From the NCBI RefSeq assembly GCF_047948215.1, contig NC_134460.1:123765324-123829323 (forward strand): a DNA stretch of 64,000 nucleotides. The letters are read 5' to 3'. Below, in pieces: positions 55,387 through 64,000 of the stretch (position 1 is its first letter; each line of letters starts with the position of its first letter). Made by a program: the position numbers and the translations under genes. A model generated the notes under the pieces. That model saw only the letters and a list, made by a program, of their open reading frames with translations, did no database searches and was not told where the DNA came from. Source of the DNA: Lycorma delicatula (taxonomy: Eukaryota > Arthropoda > Insecta > Hemiptera > Fulgoridae).

Positions 55387-55486
55387 AATATTTAGTGGCA
55401 AGAAGAAAATATTATTTTTTTTTTTTAATTAAATAAAACTTTTGAATATTATCATTATATGTAAGATTTTTAATAATTTTAATAAC

Positions 55487-55488
<2 letters not shown>

Positions 55489-55548
<60 letters not shown>
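55489..55548. repeat. (ATT)n tract, 3' tail of a LINE
   Basis: Twenty ATT units directly abut the 3' end of the minus-strand LINE fragment, whose UTR runs CATCTCCGAGACACTTTAATAA. On the LINE strand the tail is (TAA)n, as in LINEs that end in short tandem repeats rather than poly(A). Confidence 0.85.
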
Positions 55549-55549
<1 letters not shown>

Positions 55550-55611
55550 AGTGTCTCGGAGATGTTTCACATCCGGAATTTCATATGAGGGGTCATTGGG
55601 GCATACCTCAT

Positions 55612-56235
55612 TCAGTGCTGTGGTGCGTTAAACACAGTTCGTACAATCCTGCACGTCTCCAGAATTACTGATTTTTGGGCTTTTGAAATTATGATTTTAG
55701 GATCCAAGCCAACCAACCTTTTTTATGTATTGCTTTAAATTTCTGGTAATTAATTCATTTGCTGTAATCACGATGGGAATAACTTCTATTGAATTCAGTC
55801 TGTAAATTTTTTTATATTCTATTGCCAGAGGGTTGTCTTGGTTATTTTATCTGTTTCAGCCTTATTAATATTGTGAGCAGATGAGTGAGTTATACCAGTG
55901 TTTTCTCTAAGGTTGTGTTGAACAATGTCTGGCTTATTTGCAGCAATAAATTTGTCAGTAAGTAAAGGGAGATCATAATACAGTCCATAATGCTCAATTT
56001 TCAATGTAGGTTTGGCATTATATTCATAACAAGGACAATGTTCCCTGTCATCTACAAGTCCTAATTTTAATGCCAATGCCTGATGAACAACATTTTCTGT
56101 AAGATTGTGGCGATGCAGATATTCCGTGTTAGCCAAATTGGAGCATCCAGTTATCAAATGATCAATTGTTTCTGATGATTGGTGGCATATTCTGTACTCA
56201 TCATTGATTTCCTGATTTTCTATGAACTTTTTGTA
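55612..56235 (-). pseudogene. C-terminal domain of a LINE polyprotein
   Basis: The minus strand reads YRICHQSSETIDHLITGC, SNLANTEYLHRHNLTENVVH and QALALKLGL, then LPLLTDKFIAANKPDIVQHN, and NKAETDKITK. After a frameshift it reads EYKKIYRLNSIEVIPIVITA, NELITRNLKQYI, and after another AQKSVILETCRIVRTVF to TGA at 55,612-55,614. C-x-H-x-GC followed by LAN-EY-RHN, TD-x-ANKPDI and the final VIL-TCRIVR are the downstream domain of R2-like non-LTR polyproteins. The first Cys of the knuckle is Tyr here. Two frameshifts and a (TAA)n tail define a dead 5'-truncated copy. Confidence 0.8.
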
Positions 56236-56349
56236 ATTTTATTACTATTATAATAATTATTATTATTTTATATTATGTTATATCGTTTGTTATTATTATT
56301 ATTATTAATAGTGAAATAGTGTAATTATTGGTTTGGCTGGCCGGATATA

Positions 56350-56765
56350 GGAAGCATATTGACGCATAATTACAAAAATATCAAAATGTTCAGTAACAAA
56401 ATTTGGGTCCGATTTGACCAACATGATAAAATAACAGTTTAATTTAAAAATTAAATAGTATTAAAAATAAAATTGTAACAAAGGTATAAAAATTCTTACT
56501 GTATAACCTTGAGTCTACGTTTTCCCTCAACTGAATGACATTTTTATCATAAAAATTGTACTGCATTTAGAGTGTAATAGTCAAGAACAATCAAAATTTT
56601 TATTATAAAATTTTGGGTCCCATTTCACTTACTGCTTGATTAAATATTATATGCTTATTTGCTTATATGCTTATTTAAATATTATACCTGATTAAATATT
56701 TTTAATAGTAGCCACAACTTGAAAAAGAGATAAAGATCAAAGATTATAAAATTTCAATAGCAAAT
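56350..56765. repeat. Family C modules
   Basis: TTTTTATCATAAAAATTGTA with CTGCATTTAGAGTGTAATAG, TTGGGTCCCATTTCACTTAC and ATTTTTAATAGTAGCCACAA with CTTGAAAAAGAGATAAA recur at 62.9-63.2 kb and, weaker, at 48.5-48.85 kb. Confidence 0.6.
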
Positions 56766-56769
56766 ATTC

Positions 56770-57030
56770 TTGGATGAAGTTGGTGCTGAATGTTGGGAGC
56801 TTAATAAGCCTTATCTCATTCCTGCTTATGACTGCAGTACCACCATGCGCTCTGCTATCCGGACGGTCGGTTGCATATACTTAATAGTCCCGAACACGTA
56901 AATATTTCCGCTTAGTAAAATGAGTCTCAGACACAAAGACAGCATCCAGTTGTTCAGTTAAGATCAATGCCTCGAGTTCCTCTCGTTGGTGTATAATGCC
57001 ATTTACGTTCCACATCGCATTCTCACATTT
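56770..57030 (-). pseudogene. Jockey-like LINE endonuclease, N-terminal half (inverted)
   Basis: The minus strand reads CENAMWNVNGIIHQREELEA, then LILTEQLDAVFVSETHFTKR, YLRVRDY, one stop, VYATDRPDSRAHGGTAVISR and IRLIKLPTFSTNFIQ. WN-NGI, D-x5-SETH and GGTA are the APE-type endonuclease motifs of jockey/R1-type LINEs, including the catalytic Glu of SETH. The next part of the same domain lies downstream in the opposite orientation (57,377 on). Minus-strand sequence at 57,035-57,340 may be the end of ORF1, but I cannot confirm it. Confidence 0.82.
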
Positions 57031-57376
57031 CTGTTGATGAGAAGAGCTTAATAACCGCTTTCGTTAGAAGATTTATAAGGTCCCTGGTTTGCTACAACAA
57101 AACTTTTCAACGTTTAACGTTAACTTCTGGAACTTATTTTCAAAACTATAATTATCACCGTTGGAACCCACCACTGCGTTGGCGAATAATCGGGAACGAT
57201 TGCCTAGATTATTATTGAAAAGACCATGAAATTTTGGACTGGCTTGGAATCCTAAGACTTTCAGCAGTTTATTGTCCCCCTCGTCATGAAATCACCGGTG
57301 ACATGTTCTGAGTACTTCAATACACTAGGCTGCTGCTTTATTAGCGGGGGTGACTGAAATGCAATACGTTTTCATT

Positions 57377-57922
57377 TTCAGCCGGGGTTCCAGGCTAGTA
57401 ACCGTTGGTGGAAGAATCTTGAAGACGTGTATCACGAGTCTACGACTCAAAGTTATCTCTGGATTGGAAATAAGTTATTGGCCTACAGATGCAACTAAGG
57501 TTCCTGACTTATTTGATTTCTATGTATCGATGGGAGTTTCCTCCTACACTGACGTGAGAAATAATTTTTACTCTGCACCCGACCTGTAGGGTCAACCTGT
57601 AGTTAACTACAGTCAACCTGTGGCATTGACTGTAAGCAAAATGGTCGTAAAGAAAAGGAATTCCCCGATCATTCACAATAATAGAACCGATTAGAATTCT
57701 TACAGGATCTGGGTTAAGGAAAGAATACGTGCGAAATTGATGCAAATGATGCGACTGAACGTTTGAATTCAATCTGCATGATTGACTTCAGGTGGCAAGG
57801 CAGTCAACACCCGAGAATAGATTTGAGAAGATGGAAGGCAAAGACTACGCTACGAAGGTTGTGGAGCTTACTGCCGATAAAAGAATTCGAAGAAGATGGC
57901 AAGACTACAGAAGTATCTCGTT
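57377..57922 (+). pseudogene. Jockey-like LINE endonuclease C-terminal half and linker
   Basis: The plus strand reads FSRGSRLVTVGGRILKTCIT, ISYWPTDATKVPDLFDFYVS and APDL, then after a stop PVALTVSKMVVKKRNSPIIH, NNRTD and YRIWVKERI, and then DKRIRRRWQDYRSIS. WGSRL-like, YWPTD-x-KVPDL-DF and DKR-x-RR-WQ-x-R are the second half of the APE endonuclease and the linker leading to the reverse transcriptase. The SDH box after APDL is lost. It is cut off at 57,922 by family C sequence, so the reverse transcriptase is absent. Confidence 0.82.
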
Positions 57923-58236
57923 TTTAATTTTGTTCAAAATTTAATGCGATTAATGCTTCATGTTCAACAATATTTTTGAGCCATTTTCATCGATTTTCAT
58001 GTTGATCCAGTCGGGAGGTAATAATGATAACGGTATCAATATATGTAAGAAGTATCAAGATATCAGTATCATACGTTATCAAGATATTAGTGGTATAAAG
58101 ATATAAGCAATAACATTACATAAATATATTCTTTCAGAAATTTGTACAACTTTTTTGTGTTTTTTAGACTGAGGAGGCCTCGAATCGTTGGTTGACATTT
58201 GCAAAATCCCCCGATAACAAAACGTTTGGACCGAAA

Positions 58237-58268
<32 letters not shown>

Positions 58269-58300
58269 TTTCTCTTTATACTGCTACTAATAGAGTTACA
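57923..58300. mobile_element. Family C terminal fragment
   Basis: TTTTTAATTTTGTTCAAAAT then TTAATGCGATTAATGCTTCA, GAGCCATTTTCATCGATTTT, TCAGAAATTTGTACAACTTT and TTTGTGTTTTTTAGACTGAG match 33.5-33.7 and 63.7-63.9 kb. The end (AAAGTATATAT...ATACTTTCTCTTTATAC) is expanded by a 30-bp AT run at 58,237-58,266. Confidence 0.7.
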
Positions 58301-58608
58301 GTCGGGGAAGTAAAAGAGGTGGACAAATTCATTTTTTAAATAGAAACTCCAAATTTTTATAACATTTTCAGATACAATATATAATTCAATACAACATATA
58401 AGATATTTTTATGCTTTAACAATTTCTCCTAAACGCAACCGTTCAGCAGCTACAGCTCATCTAAGTTGTATCGATCAACAATATGTACCCTATAATTTCA
58501 GTTGTCCATAATGTTTTAATTTTACTTTTGTTTTATCTCAATAAAGTTGTACTTCTCTAATATTTTATTATTTTGATTGACTTTGAAAAAATGTACCCTT
58601 TTTACAAC

Positions 58609-59239
58609 CTTGTACGAAGTATACAGAAGTATTGTAATCACGAAAAATTTTGGTTTTCAGATTTCAACGGAAATATCACTGAATCCATTTTGACATGTTT
58701 CGGTGTGACTTCTGTACGTACGTATGCATGTGCGTACGTATGTATCTCGCATAACTCAGAAACGATTAGCAGTAGAATGCTGAAATTTTGGATTTAGCAC
58801 TATTGTGCACCTCCCCTTTTGATTGTAATTGACTTAACCAAAAAAGCTGAACTTTTGAACTTTTTCTTAACTGCAGTAATAAGTTCTCATCGAGAGCTTT
58901 TTAACGATATATTATAAGTGGTACTTATTTTCATTGGTTCCAGAGTTATAACCAAATAAAATTTTAATTAATTAAATATTTTATACTTACAAGGGAAAGG
59001 CACATCGGTTCGAATCCGAATTCATTACCTGTTATTTAACTTTTTTTAATATAAATATATTGATTTATTAACAATTATTAACCACCGATTGTAAAAAAAA
59101 ACTGTACAATAAATAATAATTCAATAATAACAATAAAAAAAATCAGAACGTTTTGGTGAAATAAAATTTTATGTACTTTTGAAAATGTGCATATGTAATC
59201 TAATAGGTGTACAAGAAAGTTGTTGGTGTCCACATCTAA
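58609..59239 (+). mobile_element. Helentron-like family A, near full length
   Basis: Starts CTTGTACGAAGTATACAGAA, with the first five bases lost, includes CGGAAATATCACTGAATCC, CATAACTCAGAAACGATTAG, AAGTGGTACTTATTTTCATT and AAGGCACATCGGTTCGAATC, and ends TACAAGAAAGTTGTTGGTGT and CACATCTAA. Confidence 0.9.
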
Positions 59240-60535
59240 TGTTTTATTGTTTCAATGAAATTGTATTTTCCTAATATTTTATTATTTTGGTTAACTTAAG
59301 AAAATAAATAAAATTGACAAAATAATTATTGTTTCATTTCAATTAAGAAAATTAATTATTAATTTAATAAAACTGACAAATTATTTTTCATTACAATTCA
59401 CGAAAACAAAACAAACATTTTTAGACACCAAAAACTTTATTTATTGCCAATAATTTTTAATAATTATTTAGGAATAGTAAATAATACTGTTTAAAAAATC
59501 AATTTAGAATAGAAAAAAAATTAATTATTACTCAATTAAAATTTATGAAGATAAATTCACAGTCTTTTCCTGAAAATCTAGACAAGCCTCACTTTTCAAA
59601 TATTATGTTACACAACATAACACTTTGTTGATAGCTACGCCTGGAAATATGGTGTAAATTTCTGGACAGTTACATTTAGAGAAAGATAAATAAAAATAAA
59701 AATTTCTAAAAATAAATCAATAAAAATTCATAAATAAAAATTTCTAACAATTTGTGTTGGATCTAAAAATGTTACAAAAAACGTAGGGTTTCTATTTTAA
59801 TAAAATATTAAGTTTGAAATCAAATTATAAAAATGGTTCAATAACGTACTTTAAATGCACTCAGCAATCGAGGAAAAGTTCCCAGTTTCTACTACTTTAT
59901 ATTACTTTATTTATACTATACTGTACTACTTACACTACTTTTCAAGTATACTAGCTCTGTATGATGGCACATTTAAAATGAACACTGTTTATATAGGTAA
60001 TTAAATAGTTCATTATCATTTAAAGTTTAAATCTTTTGTAACGACAAAATGAAACAAACTGTATAAAAATATTTTCAATTAATATTACCTATGACGGTGA
60101 TTATTTTTTTATTTGGAAATACAAGAATTAATAATTTGGTCGAAAATTTTGGGCGTGTGTGTGTTGATTTAGTATAATGTTGTTGAATGCTTATGTGTTC
60201 CAGCATACATTAAAGTGTCTCATTAATTCATTAGTAAGGCTTTCTTGAAAGTAATTCTTAATATTAAACGTGCCGTACTATCTCTTTTGTTGGAAACAGG
60301 AGAGACGGTGTATTTGGTGGTGGGGATATTTCTCATGTTACGCCATAAGTTCGTATATCTCCCACCGAAAACCATTGGCTAATTTATATACTATATTATA
60401 GCCCAGCTATTTTATTAAACTGTTATGAATATCGTTTATTTTTTTCTAGGCTACGTAAATTAAATTACTATGATCTTTCAAAGATGTATTTGTAAAGGTG
60501 TACATTAATCATTAAGATATCAAGATCCAGATATC
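59240..60535. other. AT-rich stretch, no supported gene
   Basis: No gene was recognised. A short dyad TTATGTT-ACAC-AACATAA lies near 59,604. The 60.25-60.4 kb part is less AT-rich but has no readable frame. Confidence 0.4.
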
Positions 60536-60539
60536 TGGC

Positions 60540-61470
60540 ATTTCATCTAGTATCGTCTACATCCTCCAGTATTTTCAGTTAAATTTTTAAATTTTTATAA
60601 ATTTAATTCCCTTTCTTCCACTTTTCCAGGATCTGTATTTTACTCCCTCTACTGATCCTTGTAGCGTTCTTTTAATCCATATTTCTCCATTCATATTAAT
60701 ACGTCTAACCAGTTAACTTTCCTATTCTAAATTATTCTGAGTTTTTGTTTTTAACTCGCTTCATAACTTCTCAATTTTTTCTGTCCATTTAAACATTTCA
60801 AATGTCTTCAACCATTAGTATTTCTTTTTCTTAGCGCTAGTATTTAAATCTGCATCGGATTACACTGCGAACATAATACCTTAATTCTTCAATTCTCAAC
60901 TCCAGCTTATTTCATAAAAAACTATTTCTTTCTATTAAAGGCTTCCTTAGCTGTTGTTATTTTGTTTTTTATTTCCTTTTCACTTTCGAAATTTTCTGTT
61001 ACATTTAGTAACTGAAAATTACGAAAGACTGGATGGTATCTCAGTCATTTATAATTCATTCCTTATTTTAACAGTTATTAGAATAGTATCTCCTATTCTC
61101 CTTATTTTAGTTTTTCTTCTTTCTGCATATTCTGTTATAGAATTTTCTAATTTTGAATTTATCTCCTGCTTCCTCTCTTAAAAAAACCATATCATTTGCA
61201 AAACTTATACAACCGATTCTCCATCCTCCTACCTGATTCCTTTATTTTTTATAGAGAATTTTTGATCCCATCTTTAACATATGGTGGGTAATAGGCAGCA
61301 CTCTTGGATTAATACTCTTCCTCAGTCAACCCATTCAGTTTTCATTTCTATTTTCATTTTGATTCAAGTACAATTCTTTCAATTATTCTTTCAATTTATT
61401 ATTTTCTCCTTAATATTTCAATTAGTTTATCTTATTATTTAATACGGTTGAATGCCTGTTCAGATTAAAA
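60540..61470 (-). pseudogene. LINE reverse transcriptase, heavily decayed
   Basis: The minus strand reads RWRIGCISFANDMVFLREEA at 61,155-61,215, with FAND in place of the catalytic FADD box, then GDKFKIRKFYNRI. Further on are KTFEMFKWTEKIEKL, then IWIKRTLQGSVEGVKYRSWK and GRKGIKFIKI and a distal RMxxxLDEMP. The order (FADD, then FEM-WR-ME-I, then QG-VEG-RGRKR) matches a common arthropod LINE. Stops and frameshifts occur throughout, so the copy is old. The first Asp of the catalytic pair is Asn. Confidence 0.62.
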
Positions 61471-62695
61471 TTTATTTATATTTTATTTATCAAGTAAAGG
61501 TTTTTTTTTACAAAAAACATAGCAAAAAATATAATAATAAAAAAATGGTTTATTAAATTTTTTAATAAACCTTAGGTGTAAATTAAAACTGAAAACAGTT
61601 GTATCGAATCATTTAATTAATTATAAAGATACATGAATATTTATTAGGATTATGTCATAACATAAACAAATACAATATATATATGTATATATACTCGTAT
61701 ATACATATGTATATTCACACGCACACGAATATTTGAACGATTAAAACCGTTGTAATAAATTAAATAATAAATGAATGGTGGTTATGAGCACATGTGAACT
61801 CAATTACTTTGTCTTTAACATTTTAATTAAATTTAAATTAAATTTACATGACGATTATACGATCAATCTATCTAAAATTAGCTGGATTCAACTGAAACTA
61901 ATTATTAATGAAAGTTTTATTAAGGTTTATAAATATTACATTTAAAAAAATGTATTTAAAAATATGAAAATTGCCTTAGACTATTAAGGAAAATATTTTT
62001 ATAATTTTTAATCAATAATGATTAATGAGCATAAAATTTCAAAATATGTACTTTTTTAATTTCATTTATTAGCATAAATAATTCAATAGTTTTTTTTTAC
62101 AAATTCAAAGAATTAGAAGATTCTTGGATGTAACATCTTCGTTAATGTCTTGCACTTCGGTCTTTCAACAAAGTTAATGATAATACTATATTATATAATT
62201 TTATTATATTGTATTATTATTTTAAATTATTATATTTATATTTATTTATTATGTATTTTTATATTATATTTACATTTTATTATATTATTATTATTTAATT
62301 ATATAAATTTTAATTTTAACAATAGATATTTTTTTAAATTAAAAATTATTTTTATCCGTCAGGTATTATAATATTAATTTCAAACCATTTATACTTCTTC
62401 CGTTACAATTTGTAACATTCTCCTACCAAGGTAGAAATACTATGAGTAGGACTCATAACCATTACAAAATGACAACGTCATCTTCATCAACGTAAATGAT
62501 ATATTTAGGGAAGTTACATATAAATTTACTTCAAACTAACTTCAGAATCATTTCAGTAAAAATTAAAATTACTATAAAATATGAAAAACGGTTTGTTTTT
62601 TTACATAGAAAGAAAGATGAAAAAGATGTGATTTTCCCTAGATGGATTTTTATTTTAAATAAGCACCATAAGATTTTTAAATATTAATTACTTAA
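61471..62695. other. AT-rich stretch, no supported gene
   Basis: Long A/T-only stretches (62.17-62.33 kb). The open frames there translate to I/L/Y/F-rich peptides and are chance. Confidence 0.5.
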
Positions 62696-64000
62696 TTATT
62701 CAACATTAAGAATAAAATTACGAAAAAAGATCAAAATGTTTAATAATAAAATTTGTCTCATTCGACCTTCTTTTAAGTTTATTATATAAAATCCTTAAAT
62801 TCTAATTTATCAGATATCTAATAATAAAACAATGTTTATGACCACCGTTATATCAAACAACGGTTTTATCTTAAAAATGATGCAGCATTAAAAGTATAGT
62901 TGATAAAAAAAACGAAATTCTTAGCAATAAATCCTGGTTGTTCCCTTAACGAAATGATGTTTTTATCATCAAAATTTTACTGTATTTAGAATATAATTGT
63001 TAAAAAAATAACAATAATAATAAAGACAGCTAACTCATTAAATATTTTTAATAACGGTCACAATATGAAAAAGATAAATACCAGAAATGATAAAAAAATT
63101 AACAGAAAATATGCTTAATTCCTTTCTTAATTTTTTAATTATTTTAATACATTGTAATCTTAGGTCCCATTTCACTCCCTTGCTCAAATGTACCTCGTAT
63201 AACATTTTTAATAATACCTATATTTTTTAAAATATGTACAGCATCAAAAATAAAAAAAACAATTTAAACTTTTAATTCATAACCGGGTAATATGGAATCC
63301 ACTTTTTTTATTAAAAAAGTTCATATGTTGTCATTAATATTAGATACAGTTGGATTTTCTGTTTTAGAAATTTAAGTTTAATACTGATATTTTAATTATG
63401 GACCCCATTCAGCCCCATTGTTTTTGGAGGTTTAAAAGTGTATTATAGTTTACTAAAAAATATATATATATATATTTACCATGATGCTCCATTGTCAGAG
63501 TTGTAAGTCAGACTCAACCTAGGATATATACGTATATATCCTAGTTTCGAGATATGAAACAAAAACTGTTTAGAAATAAAGTTAAATATCCCCATCGTTA
63601 AAATCGGACGACCTAAACCTTTTAAATTTTAAATAACTTAAGTACTTTCATCGTATCGTATTAAAGCTCAATTTTCTACGACCACTGTACAAAAAATAAA
63701 AAATTCAAAACGAAAAACTACTTCTCCATCTCTTTTAATTTTTTTCTAAAATTTAATGCCATCAATATTTCATATACATAAATCTTTAGAGCCATTTTCG
63801 AAGAACTTATATTGAGCCAGTCCAGAGATATTAATCAAAACACACGTACGAACATGTGGGATATACATCTCCCGGAAATTTCTATAACTTTTTTTGTGGT
63901 TTTTCGACTAAGAGATTGTTGAAACGTTGAATTTTCAAAAAATCCGATACTTAAATTTTGTTCGATCGCTGTACTTTCCCTTTATACCTGTGCGCCTATT
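62696..64000. mobile_element. Family C element running off the window
   Basis: It contains at least three diverged modules with GTCTCATTCGACC (62,757), GGTCCCATTTCACTCCC (63,164) and GGACCCCATTCAGCCCC (63,399), the ATTTTTAATAACGGTCACAA block (63,040), and then the terminal part: AAGCTCAATTTTCTACGACC, TTAATGCCATCAATATTTCA, GAGCCATTTTCGAAGAACTT, TCCCGGAAATTTCTATAACT and the end GATCGCTGTACTTTCCCTTT. No transposase frame was seen. Confidence 0.65.

Noticed and set aside
4456..59239. Family A as a CRISPR-like or satellite array
   Set aside because: Copies are dispersed in both orientations with unequal spacing, not in an array with regular spacers.
59603..59621. Short dyad TTATGTT-ACAC-AACATAA
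   Set aside because: Short AT-rich dyads are common here, with no partner or context.
1..64000. A multi-gene host or defence system
   Set aside because: Every coding similarity found is a transposable-element remnant; no co-oriented set of intact genes exists.

Overview
This window looks like intergenic DNA from a large, AT-rich, repeat-laden animal genome, most likely an insect. The signs are arthropod-type transposable elements (R1/jockey-type LINEs, a mariner-like element, Merlin-like ISXO2 transposases, Helitrons, a Penelope-like GIY-YIG fragment), tRNA-derived SINEs, and a TATA plus TCAGT initiator core promoter. A hemipteran is my guess, not something the sequence proves. I found no intact host gene, no rRNA or functional tRNA, no CRISPR array and no bacterial-style operon. 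Nearly all short ATG-started reading frames are chance openings in AT-rich or repeated DNA.

Layout. 0-10 kb: end of an R1-like LINE with poly(A), a tRNA-SINE with clear target duplications, a Penelope-like fragment, half of a palindromic foldback element, a second SINE family, three copies of the dominant interspersed family, a promoter-like site at 8.02-8.06 kb and two inverted-repeat elements. 10-21 kb: a SINE nested inside another SINE, a roughly 1.06 kb inverted-repeat element (family C), LINE 3'-UTR remnants with a tandem duplication, an unidentified decayed reading frame at 17.3-17.6 kb, two more dominant-family copies and a family D element. 21-33 kb: five dominant-family copies (one interrupted by a 575-bp insertion), a LINE tail and a Merlin-like transposase. 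33-46 kb: LINE fragments, a second Merlin-like transposase, a large compound microsatellite, two reverse-transcriptase fragments and a complete but dead mariner-like element. 46-64 kb: Helitron 3' ends, a short terminal-inverted-repeat element, a long palindrome containing a LINE insertion, a LINE tail ending in an (ATT)n tract, a jockey-like LINE whose 5' part is inverted, and more family C.

The dominant family (11 copies or fragments) has an ACTTCCTTGTACG end that recurs inverted just inside the opposite end, which then finishes with a small hairpin and T-rich flanks. This is the architecture of non-autonomous Helentrons (HINEs). In this answer the plus sense of that family means ACTTCC at the left.

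Nothing here works together as a pathway. The biology is the record of transposition: nested insertions, twin priming, foldback elements, and SINEs with different tRNA-like heads sharing one tail. No new system with protein machinery was recognised. The items most worth a second look are the Helentron-like family, the long palindrome at 49.8-51.0 kb, the 5'-inverted LINE at 56.8-57.9 kb, the 575-bp insertion at 31.55-32.13 kb and the unassigned reading frame at 17.3-17.6 kb. All homology statements come from reading translations by eye against remembered family motifs.
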